Of a stretch of DNA of 64,000 nt, positions 1 through 10,808 are shown in pieces (position 1 is the stretch's first letter; each line of letters opens with the position of its first letter). The stretch is from Diphasiastrum complanatum. Lineage: Eukaryota; Streptophyta; Lycopodiopsida; Lycopodiales; Lycopodiaceae. Location: contig CM055097.1 of the NCBI GenBank assembly GCA_029204225.1, positions 8,821,426 through 8,885,425 of the forward strand, written 5' to 3'. The translations under genes were made by a program, and so were the position numbers. The notes under the pieces were generated by a model. It had not been told where the DNA came from, made no database searches, and saw only the letters and a list, made by a program, of their open reading frames with translations.

Positions 1-300
1 TTTCTGTTCTCTTCTCGTTTTTCTCTTCTTCTCGCTCGCTCTTTGTTGCTGCTGAGTAGTAGAGCATGGCGGCTGCTGCTGTGTGCCGGGTCCACTAATT
101 GGACTCAAGATCTGCTCGTCAGATTTTTGCCACGTGGCAGAAGTTGCGTGTGTGACCAAAACAACAAGAAGATTCTATGGAGGAGGCTGCATTATTTAAA
201 AGCACCTTGGCCGTCCAAGCTGTGAGACTCCTTCGTACCTCTCCAAGTGGATTCCCAAACCATAAATAGTGCCCACCGCGAGGACTTTCACGGCATAAAA
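1..300 (+). other. CT-rich leader or promoter-like stretch
   Basis: The first 55 bases are strongly pyrimidine-rich. A short reading frame starts at ATG 65 (MAAAAVCRVH, then stop), a perfect G-box core CACGTG lies at 131-136, and a TATA-like ATTATTTAAA lies near 192. This could be the 5' leader of a plant gene or part of an LTR. No downstream exon is recognised, so no gene is called. Confidence 0.2.
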
Positions 301-303
301 CAT

Positions 304-490
304 GCACACAAGGCTTCTCTTACCAATGTAATCGCATTATATTGGGTCCATGCACAAGGCTTCTCTTGCCAGTGCAATCTCATTATACTGGGTCCATGCA
401 CAAGGCTTCTCCTCCCATCTCATTATACTGGTCCCTGCACAAGGCTTCTCTTACCAATGTAATCTCATTATACTTGATCCATCCAAAGGG
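304..490. repeat. Imperfect tandem repeat, about 46-bp unit, 4 copies
   Basis: The core CACAAGGCTTCTC recurs at 307, 353, 399 and 438, each followed by a variant of CTCATTATACTGGTCC. Spacing is 46, 46 and 39 bases. The third copy lacks the segment TTACCAATGTAAT. It is not coding. Confidence 0.8.
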
Positions 491-1026
491 GTTGTCTCAA
501 TTGGTTAGCTTGGCATTCAAAGTTTATTTTGCATTATTACTTGGTCCAATATGGGTTGATTCCAAATTTTTTTATTTTGTTACATAAAGCACATGGGGTT
601 TCAAGGGTGTAGTGACCCAAGCTAAGGCTAATTGAGGTTTTTTGCAATGCATAATTCCCTCCAATATTCAAAGCATAAAAAACAAGTTGCTTTTTTTCCT
701 ACATGTATAGGAAGTTTCCCACTTTCCACATGAGATCTTTCCTTGCTTTGAGACACAAGACTCGAGGGCCTTATCTCACACCACGCAATGTTAGGATTTG
801 ACAAGCAGCCGGCATGTCAAACCCATTTTTAAACAAATTTCAAAGACGAGAGTCTTGTGGATGGGCAAAATTTTGTCAAAAAAGTCATTCTGACTTATGT
901 CGTGAAAAGAGAAGGCTGCCTAATTGTAATAGTTCTACAACGTGTCATTAGAAAAATGTTTTAGAATAAACTCAAGGCACTCACACCTCAAATCAAATAA
1001 TTAAGAATGTGTAAATTGTTTTCATA

Positions 1027-1325
1027 ATGTCACAACTTTATTTTTGGAATTGGGAAAGGGTACCCAACTCTCATTGTTGGAACCTTGACTCGGGTGCTAC
1101 ACAACATATGGCCTCTCAAAGAAGTGGTTTGTCACATTCAGTGCTTCTACACAAGGCAATAATATGTACCTTGAATATTTTAGCTCACATAAGGTTGAAG
1201 CCACAAGGCACTTGTTTCACTTTACTTTCAAAATGGCACTTCAAGAGCCATATAGATGTAATATTATATGTTCCTAGACACCAAGAATTTATTGTCAATC
1301 AACAAAATTATTGACCGAGGTTACA
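1027..1325 (+). pseudogene. Ty1-copia protease and pre-integrase remnant
   Basis: The frame contains WNLDSGATQHM, the aspartic-protease signature D-S-G-A of copia polyproteins, near 1077-1110. About 50 residues later it has DVILYVPRHQEF, resembling the conserved segment before the integrase zinc finger. The fragment is about 95 codons long with no gag upstream or integrase downstream. It is a short, decayed piece of a copia element; its family is unknown. Confidence 0.6.
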
Positions 1326-1351
1326 CATTTGAATTCGATTCTAATGTACTG

Positions 1352-1660
1352 TGGAAAGATCCGGACACATGCCATTATGCCCGATAAGGATTTCCAGAAT
1401 TTTTTGGGCAAGGCCCGGAGAAGCTGAGCCTAAAAACTTTTGGAAAGCCAAACCGGGCAGAATGGCATGTGCCTGGGCGCCTTCCATTGTGTAATGGATA
1501 CTTGGATTTTTTCTTTTGACCAATCTGACGCTGCCATGTGGCAGGCCTGCACCTGACGCTTGACGCGCAAGTGGAATAAGCACTAAATTTTTTTTGAAAA
1601 AAACAAATGGCTATTCTGCTTTTTAGTTTGTTAAGAAAATGGGCAGAATAGTCACCCAGA
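1352..1660 (-). mobile_element. Foldback-like dispersed element, copy A (diverged)
   Basis: An imperfect inverted repeat (arms about 1352-1409 and 1427-1486) matches, base for base with substitutions, the perfect 58-bp inverted repeat at 34157-34288. Shared features include CCGGGCAGAATGGC and an A/T run next to GGAAAGCC. The similarity continues through CTGCCATGTGGCAG (near 1530) and a TCTGACGC-rich stretch to about 1660, in the opposite orientation to copy B. No open reading frame is present, so this is a short non-autonomous element. Confidence 0.65.
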
Positions 1661-1802
1661 ATCCATTACGAATGCATAATTTTGACAATATTTTTGATAT
1701 TTTTGTAACTCTGTACAGAAATAAATTGTCGATACAATTTTCTACTTAGCCACATAGCAAGTTATTTTGTGAATCTTGCATTTTTGGCAAGCATGCTAGA
1801 AG

Positions 1803-2310
1803 TGTAAAAGTACTGTACTTTTGCAACATAAATGGATCTACACAAGATCCACAAGAGTGATTGGATGTTTGCTTAAGAATCTATTGCAACTAACTAGACA
1901 CAAAAAATTGATCTAGAATGGCAATTTTACATTCAACAAGTAAGAACAATAAAAAAGCATTGATCATAGATGAAATCCGAGTGTGAACCATAGCCTGTTG
2001 TATGGCCTGAAGACAAAGGGCAATATCAATATCACTTTGGTTGCATTTAGATCACAAACACACAATACAAAAGTGTAGTAGCTCGAGATTTGCCAATGGG
2101 AACCAAAAAATAATCTAAGTGTTCAAAATGGAGGATTTACTACATAGAAATGCCTCTTCCCTTCACAAGTTAGGTGAATTTCCAACATATAATAAACATA
2201 TAATAAGGAAGGTGATTGAGGTTTCTTGCCCTAATTTGCCATCCTAGCCTCATTCATTCCTAAAGTCATGCCAAGTAGGTGGCTAGTAGGTCAATTCTCC
2301 TCTAGTCTTG
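1803..2310 (-). repeat. Truncated copia LTR fragment
   Basis: Read on the minus strand, this stretch aligns with the solo LTR at 29478-30177. Shared blocks include TTAGGGCAA, CTTCCTTATTA, TGTTGGAAAT, the CAGGCC/CAGGCT pair and the terminal GATCCATTTATG near ACTTTTACA at 1803. The first 200 or so bases of the LTR are missing. A primer-binding-site-like TGATATCAGAGCACCC lies at about 2316-2331, suggesting a rearranged element. Confidence 0.65.
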
Positions 2311-2331
2311 GGTGCTCTGATATCACTCTGT

Positions 2332-3160
2332 TGGGTGCTCTCGAAGAGATTAGTTGCATAATAGGAAACAGAGCTCCAACATAGAAAACTTTAATAGGAA
2401 CTTTACCAAACTACAACATTAACATTGACTCAGATCGAATGGAGGAATGTCTTGGTAGGTGTTAGAGACAACCATGAAGGGAGCGAAACAATTAGGCATC
2501 TGAGACAGACAACCATGCTTCCTTCGAGATTAGACATTCCAAATTGAGTGAGTGTCAATTGAGAAAGAAAACTATCAGAAAGCATTTGTAGTGCAATACA
2601 CATAAGAAAAATAGAGAATCTAAATTAAGTTGTTGTGAATACAACGATCAGATCACGATCCTGTGCCCAAGAATGGTTCACAGTAGTGGCGCATTGTATG
2701 CAGTGATCTTACTTAGCTATCTACAGATGAAATAACTATCTCTATTCCCTGAATGGCTTTCACTCTCGTATACCTCTAATTCTATGAAATCAGATAATTA
2801 AGACACAAATGGGGTTCGCGTAGGAACTCTGATTCACTCTTCTCCACTTGCATGTGTGTTCGTCGTGGTTGGTTGTTGTCTCGTGAGCTACCATTATGTA
2901 TATATATATATGGAACAGTTACAATGATTGTGTGGGCAAACGAGCGTGGAACAGCGCAGCTACTGAAAAGTACTAAAGTAAATTATGACATGGTTTGTGT
3001 CGGACGAGGCAGTGTGGATGACGTGGACCTCGAACTCGAAGACTTTGAATTTGAAGGAGGTTGAAGAAGATGTCGAACTCGAAGAGTTCGTCGTCGATCT
3101 TGCTTCTACTCTAGTTGATTGATTGCACATACATTCAACTTCAAAGAGTAAGGTTGCAGT
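2332..3160. other. No recognisable gene
   Basis: Nothing was recognised here apart from a TATATATATATATGG run near 2900 and acidic-looking GA-rich frames at 3010-3090 without similarity to a known protein. It may be old LTR sequence. Confidence 0.4.
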
Positions 3161-3163
3161 GCT

Positions 3164-3316
<153 letters not shown>

Positions 3317-3463
3317 TTAGTTCTAGAGTGAGTTCGTGGGTTCAAAGATATGTCAATTTTCAGAGAAAAAGGCCAAATATTGATTTTACTATCAATCATT
3401 AAGAGTTATTGATTGCTTAATTTAAAGATCTATCAAGTTCTAGATGTTAGATCTTGATCTAGA

Positions 3464-4169
3464 TGTTACACTATGATTTAAGCAAGAGCAATGGATCAAA
3501 TGATCAAACACATGGATGGGCGGCCTCACACGTGTGGAGGACAGTACCTGTACGGCCTGTTTACAGAGAGTAAAGTACTTTAACTTACAAATGCATTTCA
3601 TTCATCAAAAACTCAAGACAAATGTGGAAATCTCAACAAAACTAGAATTTGCCAATGTCACATCAACTTGTTATTGATTTGGTTGATCTTTTTATAGATC
3701 AAGTACATCCACGAGCTGTGTACTATCCAGTAGGCCTTCACACGTGTACCAATGGGAGTCATATGTGCTCATTTCCCAAAGTTGACTATTCTCTTTGGCT
3801 AGAAAATAAAAAAGCTAGTCTTATAGGAATATTCCCTATAAAATAGGATCTAATGAAATCTTCCTATCTTATCTTCTAGAAGCTTATCCACACGTGTGAA
3901 TGGTATCTTGACATGTGTGAGTAATAACTCATTCACATGGAAGTCCAATCTATTTACAAAAGGATTGACCAATTTGACCATTTTCAAGATTCTACTCAAA
4001 GGTCATTTTCACACTAGTGTAGATCAAGCTAAAACCAATCTAACTTAATAAAAATGGCTTATGTACATTCTTTCACACGTGGGAATAGACTCCACACGTG
4101 TGAGATCCTATCAAGCTCAAATAACTTGAGATCTACAAGATACAACAAGCTGGAAGTGATATTTTAACA
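3464..4169 (-). repeat. 3' LTR of copia 1
   Basis: The LTR starts with TGTTAAAATATCAC directly after the purine tract GTGAGGAGGAG (minus strand, 4170-4180). It ends in ATAGTGTAACA at 3464, giving a 706-bp TG...CA unit. Its end aligns with the ends of the LTRs at 10175 and 30177. It holds three perfect CACACGTGTG palindromes (3527, 3889, 4093) and near-copies at 3739, about 3910 and 4074. Confidence 0.75.
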
Positions 4170-4312
4170 CTCCTCCTCACTTCTAACTTGGCAAGTCTAA
4201 TGTACACATATCTACAACTCCAAGAGCATTTCTTAACTTGAAAAATGAATCTTTAGCCAAAGGTTTGGTTAAGATATCAGCTATGCACTCGGATGAAGGC
4301 ACATGATAAAGT

Positions 4313-4426
4313 TGAACCTCCTTGGATTGCACCTTCTACAAAGTGATGAGCTATCTCAATATGTTTTGAACCTCCTTGGATTGCACCTTCTCCCTCACAA
4401 GGTGATGAGCTATCTCAATATGCTTT
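4313..4426. repeat. 57-bp tandem duplication in the RNase H 3' end
   Basis: The block beginning TTGAACCTCCTTGGATTGCA is present twice head to tail with small differences (CTACAAAG versus CCCTCACAAGG). It duplicates the segment after the conserved REKVQSKEV codons and puts a stop after the first copy. Confidence 0.8.
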
Positions 4427-4740
4427 GTTCTAGCATGGAAGATCGGATTGGTAGCAACTTGTTGAGAAGCTTGATTGTCACAATAGATGCAAGGGACCTC
4501 CTCGGCCTTTAGCACTTGAAGCTCCACCAAAAGTCTTCTTAGCCATAGGAGTTCTTTGGTTGTTGAAGTCAATGCCTTGTACTCAGCTTCACAAGAGGAA
4601 AGAGAAATTGTATCTTGCTTTTTGGAAAGCCAAGATATCACTCCTCCACAAAGAAAAGTGACAAATGCACTTATGGATCTTCTATCCATCTTATCTCCTG
4701 CAAAATCTGAATCTAAGCCTCAAGTACAAGTTAGATCCTT
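4351..4740 (-). pseudogene. Copia 1 RNase H domain
   Basis: The frame contains DRRSISAFVTFLCGG, SLSSCEAEYKAL and YCDNQAS, the conserved blocks of copia RNase H that degrade the RNA strand during reverse transcription, followed by ARTKHIEIAHHLVREK. A direct duplication of 57 bp (4313-4369 and 4370-4426) disrupts the end of the domain. Confidence 0.85.
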
Positions 4741-5042
4741 GATAGAGAATGCCAAAAAATCTAGTAGAAGAGACATATCTAAGCACTCTCTTGGCACTTT
4801 TCCAATGATGCATCAAGGGACCTTGCATATCTTGACTTAACTTACACTATAGCTCAAATCTGGTCTAGTGATTGTCAAATAGATTAAGGAGCCTATTAGC
4901 TTCCTAAAGAGTGTGATGTCCTCAAAGGATGCTTCATCACAGTCATTAGTAACTTTACAAGTTTGCTCCATAGAGGTGTCAATCCCTTTACAATCTTTCA
5001 TGCCAAACCTCTCAGGAATGGAAGTAGCATACTTTGATTGAC

Positions 5043-5885
5043 TTATAAAGTAAAATCACTACCTCTAGTAACTTCTATTCCAAGTATGAACTTAAGAAGT
5101 CCTAGATCTACCATCTTGAATTCACTAGACAAGGAAAGTTTAACATTTCTTATGCCTTCACCATCATTTCCAGTCAATATGATATCATCAATATAAAGTA
5201 CTAAGATTATGATCTTTCCATCATTACATTTGATGTACAATGAAGGGTCATAAGAGCTAATCACAAAGCCAAGAGAGTAGAGAAAATCATGCAACCTAGA
5301 GTACCAAGCTCTAGGTGCTTGCTTCAAGCCCTATAGGCTCTTCCTTAAGTGGCAAACCTTGTCCTCCTCACCATCCTTGATAAAGCCCTCGGGTTGCAAC
5401 ATTGTCATATCCATTTGATAGAGATTCCACTTGAATAAAGTAGCAATACAAATGATCAATCTAATGGTTACAAGTTTTGCTATAGGAGCAAATGTTTCTT
5501 CATAATCTATGCCTTTAGTTTGAAGAAACCCCTTAGCAACCAATCTAGCTTTGTACTTACCTATAGATCCATCTTGATTGTACTTTAATCTATAGATCCA
5601 CTTACATGCAAGTGGCTTCTTCCCATATGGAAGGTGTACAAGATTCCAAGTTTGATTATCTATCAAAGCATCAAACTCTACTTGCATTTCATCTCTCCAA
5701 ACTTGTGATCTACTTGCATCTTCATAACATGATGGCTCTTCAAGCATTGTGGTTAGAAAAGAGTAAGACGTAGAAGGAGATGTGTCTTCCCTTTGCTTTC
5801 CTTTCTCAAAGTATGTGAGCCTTGAAGGCTCGGCCTTGCTCCTTGTAGATCTTATCTGCTCCTTTGGCACATGATAATGGATCAA
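5043..5885 (-). pseudogene. Copia 1 reverse transcriptase, broken
   Basis: Copia RT blocks are clear: WIYRLKYNQDGS, KARLVAKGF, DYEETFAPIAK, GLKQAPRAWY and the catalytic LYIDDIILTG. Two lesions matter. A TAG interrupts SLYGLKQ (near 5329), and about a dozen residues carrying the motif A aspartate region are lost where YQMDM joins LQPEGF (near 5395). The segment linking RT to RNase H (4740-5042) remains with several stops. The enzyme would be inactive. Confidence 0.9.
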
Positions 5886-5897
5886 GAGGCTCCTCCA

Positions 5898-6271
5898 TTA
5901 GAGGAGTTTTGAGCTCCAAAAAGACCCTTTAAGAATTCATGCAAGATGTAGTTTATATTATTAAAATATTATAGCACGAATACTTTTGACTTGCCATAAC
6001 TTTTTAATCGTAGCTCAAAAGTATGTGATCTAATATATCATTGAAAAGCCCTTGTCAAGCGCTTTTCAATGCACCAAACTCCTCTAAATTTGGACTTACC
6101 ACTAAAAAGTTATGCTATTTTTAGTGTGGAATCAAAATGTGGACTCAAAAAGTTACGTTACATAGATTTCAAATTTGAGTGTTTTGATTGGTCCATGTGT
6201 AAGAAAAATTTGAGAAAAAATATAAAAAGAATCTTTACAAAGGGTCTTTTTTGGATTTAGAACTCCTCTAA
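5898..6271. mobile_element. 374-bp MITE with TA target duplication, copy 1
   Basis: The termini are an inverted repeat of about 32 bp beginning GAGGAGTT and containing CCAAAAAGACCC, flanked by TA at both ends. A TA duplication and no coding capacity suggest a Tc1/mariner-type (Stowaway-like) MITE. It sits between the integrase and RT of copia 1, so it inserted after that element. It is inverted relative to copy 2 at 8734-9108. Confidence 0.8.
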
Positions 6272-6272
6272 T

Positions 6273-7202
6273 CTCGGGTGTTGCAAGATCTTCATCACCT
6301 AAGAGGTTAGATGAATTTGGAGACAACTTGTAACTTTGAGATTCATCAAACAAGACATCCTTGCTAACTTTTACTTTCTTTGAAATGGGATCAAATATCC
6401 TATAGCCTTTGCTATTTTCACTATAGCCTACAAATATTCCTTTGAAGGAAGTTGCATCTTCTTTCCTTCTTGTTTCCAAAGGAATGTGGACATAAGATAT
6501 ACATCCAAACACTTTAAAATCTTTTACATTGGTCTTATTGCCAAACAAAGCTTGAAATGGTGAGATCCCACCAATAGCACTACTAGGAAGCCTATTACAT
6601 AAGTAATCAGCACAATTTATGGCCTCCCCCCAAAAAGTGATGGGTAGAGATGCATCGAGTCTTAAAGACTTTGCACATTCACAAAGACTCCTATTTTTTC
6701 TCTCAGACACCCCATTTTGTTGGGGGGTGTAAAGACAAGTGAGTTCTCTCTTAATGCCATTGATCTCACAAAAGTCTCTCATCTTGTTGGAGATATACTC
6801 TCCTCCATTATCACATCTTAGAACTTTAATGCAAGAACTAAGTTGCTTTTCCACTAGAGACTTAAACTTTACAAAAGCTTCATATACAAGGCTTTTCTTA
6901 GGCAATAATTCAATCCAAGTGTATCTAGTACAATCATCAATAAAAGTCACATACATTAAAGCTCCTCCATTACTTTCATGAGAAAAAGTATGTACATCCA
7001 AATGGACAAGATCTAAAGGTGAGGTAGATCTTGTTAAAGATCTCTTGTAGAAAGTCTTGTGTGACTTTGCAAGGCCACATGCCTCACACACTTTGCCACA
7101 CTTCTTGAAAGCTTTTGGTAGGCCGAGAGCTAGCTCCTTTGATGCCATGGATTCCATTGATTGAAGACTAGGATGGCCTAATCTTTTGTGCCAAAGCTCC
7201 AC
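6273..7202 (-). CDS. Copia 1 integrase (open frame)
   Basis: The start has an HHCC zinc finger (LWHKRLGHPS, then CGKVCEACGLAK). The catalytic triad D-D-E is visible in LVHLDVHT, LRCDNGGEY and NGVSERKNRSLCE, followed by the copia-type C-terminal region (FKVFGCISYVHIP, GIFVGYSENSKGYRIFDP). About 310 codons are open with no stop until the MITE joins the frame at 6271. Integrase joins the cDNA to host DNA. This is the best-preserved domain of the element, but it has no functional partner domains here. Confidence 0.9.
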
Positions 7203-7620
7203 TTGATCAACTCCTCCCTAACCATATTCACACTTTCAATAGCCACATTAGCATCCAACTTGAAAAGCCTTCCTTGCTTAATGTCACTAGCTATGCACTT
7301 ATTATTTTTCAAGATGGAACACACTCCATTCTTGAAATGTACATCTAGTCCATTGTCCATTGTCCATCTAGTCCATTGTCCATTAATTGACCAACACTAA
7401 GCAAGTTTTTTGTAATGGATGGAACATACAAAACATTATCAAGATCTATCCTTTTAGATGATTCTAAGCATAATGGAATAGATCCTATGCCATCTATCTT
7501 GCTTGATCACTAGCTGTGTAGATTGATTTCTTAGAATCATTGCAAGAAAGTAGATAAGAGAAATAATGCTTGTTGAATGACACGTGGGAACTAGCCCCAT
7601 TATCAATCCACCATGTTTGC
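7178..7620 (-). pseudogene. Copia 1 protease and pre-integrase region
   Basis: The protease signature reads WWIDNGASSHVSF near 7600, where the usual D-S-G-A has become D-N-G-A. A frameshift separates it from gag. Downstream, FKNGVCSILKNNKCIASD leads to the integrase start. A 21-bp duplication of CTAGTCCATTGTCCAT (7345-7385) disturbs the frame. Confidence 0.75.
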
Positions 7621-8548
7621 TTGATGTTGGTGTAGGTGCTACCATCAAGGATGTGTTGAAACCATCCTCTTCCTCCTCCCCTTGTGCAAGATTGCCTTGA
7701 TCTTCATTCTCTTGTGCATTCTTCTTCTTATAGCATTCGGAAGCAAAGTGTCCTTTCTTCTCACAAAAGAAACACTTCAACTTTGCTTTGTTCTTTTGCT
7801 TCCCTTTGGAGGTAGATGCTCCATCCTTTGCCTCGGCCTCCTTGCCTTGGATCTTCTTGAAAGGATAAGACTTCTTCTTGCCTTTAGATGTGAAGGTTGC
7901 TTTCTCATCACCATTATGTAGTGATAAGGGCCCCATTCTTGTTTTGAGGTGTAGAATCCTACTCTCCTCGGCCACAAGAACATTATGCATTTTTTCAATT
8001 GATGGAAGTTGGTCTTGAATAGCAAAAGATTGAGCTAGATAAGAGAACTCATCTCCTAATCCATTCAAGATTACTTGTACTAGCTCATTATCTTGGATCT
8101 TCTCTCCTATGGATCTCAATTTTTTGTTCAAGGATTTTATCCTTAGGACATACTCTTGTCCATTTTCTCCACTTCCCCTCATGATTTGCAAGATCAAGTT
8201 TCTTAGCATAAGCACTCTTGAAGTGTTATTGGATTCATAAATGTTCTTTAGTGAATCCCAAGCCTCTTTTGATGTGGTACAAGAAGCCACCTCCTTCAAG
8301 AGGTCATTGCTTACATTTAACTTCAAGCAATGTAGGGCTAATCTAACCCTCTTCTTGTATTTTAGTTGTACTTGGGGAGCTTGAGGCTCTTCCTCAACTC
8401 CTAAGACAATATGAAAGAGATCATGAACCACTAGTAGTGGTTCCATTCTTACTTTCCAAATGGAATAGTTTGTGGAAGTTAGTTTCTCACTAGATTCTAA
8501 CATATATCCACCCATGGATGTCATTTTGAATGAAAGCCTATGAGACAC
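7620..8548 (-). CDS. Copia 1 gag
   Basis: The frame starts near MTSMGGYMLESSEKL and contains the copia gag blocks STNYSIWKVRME, KEAWDSLKNIYE, RVLMLRNLILQ and NGLGDEF. A CCHC zinc knuckle, CFFCEKKGHFASEC, binds RNA. Gag forms the virus-like particle. The start at 8524 (MTSM) or inside it matches the equivalent ATG of copia 2 (MGSAGAYLL) better than the longer start at 8548. The frame then shifts before the protease. Confidence 0.88.
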
Positions 8549-8733
8549 TCAAAGTTCTCTTGATAAGGTGTGATCTAAGATAGATTTCTAGCTTTCAAGA
8601 AGCTTTTAATCTCGGCCCAATCAATCCTAGTTCAACTTGGATGATGGTATAACAGATCAACTACAAATATCCTAGCAATTCACTCCACAAAGAAATTGAT
8701 TCTAGTTCATATTGCTTTGATATTCCAAACGCA

Positions 8734-9108
8734 TTAGAGGAGTTCTAAATCCAAAAAAGACCCTTTGTAAAGATTCTTTTTATATTTTTTTCTCAATTTT
8801 TTCTTACACATGGACCAATCAAAACACTCAAATTTGAAATCTACGTAACGTAACTTTTTGAGTCCACATTTTGATTTCACACTAAAAATGTCATAACTTT
8901 TTAGTGGTAAGTCCGAATTTAGCGAAGTTTGGTGCATTGGAAAGCACTCAACAAGGGCTTTCCAATGATATCTTAGATGATATACTTCTGAGCTACGATT
9001 AAAAGGTTATGGCAAGTCAAAAGTATTAGTATTATAATATTTTAATAATATAAACTACATCTTGCACGAATTCTTAAAGGGTCTTTTTGGAGCTCAAAAC
9101 TCTTCTAA
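8734..9108. mobile_element. MITE copy 2, inverted relative to copy 1
   Basis: This is the reverse complement of the 5898-6271 element, with substitutions. It has the same TA-flanked GAGGAGTT terminal inverted repeats (CATTAGAGG at 8732, CTTCTAATG at the right end). It lies exactly at the junction between the copia 1 leader and an unrelated copia integrase fragment. Confidence 0.8.
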
Positions 9109-9110
9109 TG

Positions 9111-9513
9111 TTGACCAGTCTGTGTCTCAGCGAACAATTTGAAGTCTTTGAAATAGTTGAATGCCTCAAACTTGTTCTTAATGAACATAATGCTAGTAAA
9201 TCTAGAAATGATCATTGATAAAAGTGAGAAAATATAGTGTTGAACCCATAGAGGGAGTACTGATAGGGCCACACAGATCACTACATATCAATTCTAGAAT
9301 AGACTTAGCTCTAGTGGCTTGTCCCTTTGGGAATCTTGATCTAGGCTGTTTGCGTAGTATGTACATCTCACAGACATGTCGAATGTCAGTGGACACAACA
9401 TTAAAGTTTAAATCCTTGACCATACTATTGTGATGCATATAAAAGATTGATCTCATGTTTACGTGTCCTAATCTTCAATGCCGTAATTGGCCATTTGAAG
9501 TAATCACATTGGT
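9111..9513 (-). pseudogene. Fragment of another copia integrase
   Basis: The minus frame shows a zinc-finger histidine region, a lone CEMYILRKQPRSRFP, then ELICSDLCGPISTPSMGS and TFINDHF, the region around the first catalytic aspartate of copia integrase. It belongs to a lineage different from copia 1 and 2. It is cut on the left by the MITE and on the right by the 5' LTR of copia 2. Confidence 0.75.
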
Positions 9514-9515
9514 GT

Positions 9516-10175
9516 GAAAAATTGCCTACATTGGCAAATCTAGCCATGTAGAATACTGTATATTTTGTCAATACTTTTTGTTAGTCACTTGAATGGCTAA
9601 AGTGCCACTTGTAAATCCACACCTAAGGTAGGTTACCACGAGTCAAGAAGAGTGGTTGTGTCTATTTGGTAGTGATTCCTACTTTGTAAGATCTAGACCT
9701 TGATTTATGATGAGATTTGTACCTACCATGCACCTACCAAGCATGACTCTTGGATCTAGGCTAGGGTTTTCATATTAGGGCAAGAAATTTGAGTCTACTT
9801 CCTTATTACATGCTGGATTTTCACCTAACTTTGAAAAGGAAGTGTCTTTTACTATGTTTTCCCATTCTTCATAGTGAGAAGATAGAAACTTTTTGGAGCC
9901 TCAAGGAGAAACTCGAATTTTCTCAATGAAACCCAGCTTTGGCACACTTCAAACTCTATCTACAGGCCGTACTACAGCCTGATATTCACACGTGGGAACT
10001 GGGATTATAGTTTATGATCAAGTTTCTGATTGTCTCTACTTGTTTTCTATCAAGCTACTAAACTAGATCTTGTTTTCTGATGACTAGTATCTGATAGATT
10101 GTTTAACAAGCACATAATCAACCTTGTGGATCATTCAAAGATCCATTTATGGTCCTTAGTATTGTACTTTTAACA
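9516..10175 (+). repeat. 5' LTR of copia 2
   Basis: A TG...CA unit of 660 bp (TGTGAAAAATTGCC to CTTTTAACA) that aligns along its length with the solo LTR at 29478-30177. The shared CAGGCCGTACTACAGCCTG block and a CACACGTGGGAA motif lie near 9960-9995. Confidence 0.85.
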
Positions 10176-10190
10176 TGGTATTAGAGCCAA
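10176..10190 (+). other. Primer-binding site of copia 2
   Basis: TGGTATTAGAGCC directly follows the LTR end. It matches, with one change, the TGGTATCAGAGC complementary to plant initiator methionine tRNA, the usual primer of copia reverse transcription. Confidence 0.85.
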
Positions 10191-10808
10191 GTACAAGGCT
10201 ATTGATCAGTGTTTGAAACTAATCCAGTTTTAGCATGTTTCTGGTGCAAAAAGCTAGTATTGGAAGGGCGAGCTGGTATCCTGGAATTGGTGAGGGGATT
10301 TGATCCCAAACTTTTTTTGATCAAAATCCGTATTGTTCACATGTGTGGGCAACTTTGAACTAGATTTAGACCCCCATATTCATTGGATTACTATAATTTC
10401 ATCTGGTGTCAGTTTGATGTAAATTTTGGTGCAAGTCCTAGGATAAGCTACCAAGATCACCTGCCATTAGTTAGTTTTGGATTTGATTCATATGAACTAA
10501 TTAATATAGGCTGAAATTCAGACCTTCTTAAAGTGGAAACCAGGTCTATAAAGTACATCAAAGTGAAAGAGAGAGATAGAGTCATTCTATTGTCCAAAAA
10601 TAGCCAAGATTGGCAAGATTTGCTTGAGTGTAGTTTTCACTTCATCTTACCTTCATTCCAGCTTTGTGAGGGAGTGATAGAACTATGATTACAAGTCCAT
10701 CTATTGGATTAGACATCAACATTTGAGTGAAACACTACAAGTTATAAACCTTTGTGAGTTTCAAGTTCAACCAAATCTATATCTTGTGTGTAGAATTTTA
10801 CTAGTAAG

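Larger units (their letters stand above)
3464..8733 (-). mobile_element. Ty1-copia retrotransposon 1, 5'-truncated
   Basis: On the minus strand the order is gag (8548), protease, integrase, reverse transcriptase, RNase H, polypurine tract and 3' LTR, the order of copia elements. The 5' LTR and primer site are absent: homology stops at the MITE at 8734, beyond which lies a fragment of a different copia element. The pol region carries a MITE (5898-6271), a stop and a deletion in RT, and a small duplication in RNase H. The element can no longer move on its own. Confidence 0.9.

Noticed and set aside
1-225. A first exon starting at ATG 65
   Set aside because: The CT-rich leader is suggestive, but the frame stops after ten codons and the only nearby GT (GTCCAC) is a weak donor, so no gene was called.
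3010-3100. Glu/Asp-rich frame before the microsatellite as a coding exon
   Set aside because: Low-complexity repeats of CTCGAACTCGAA explain it, and no continuation was found.
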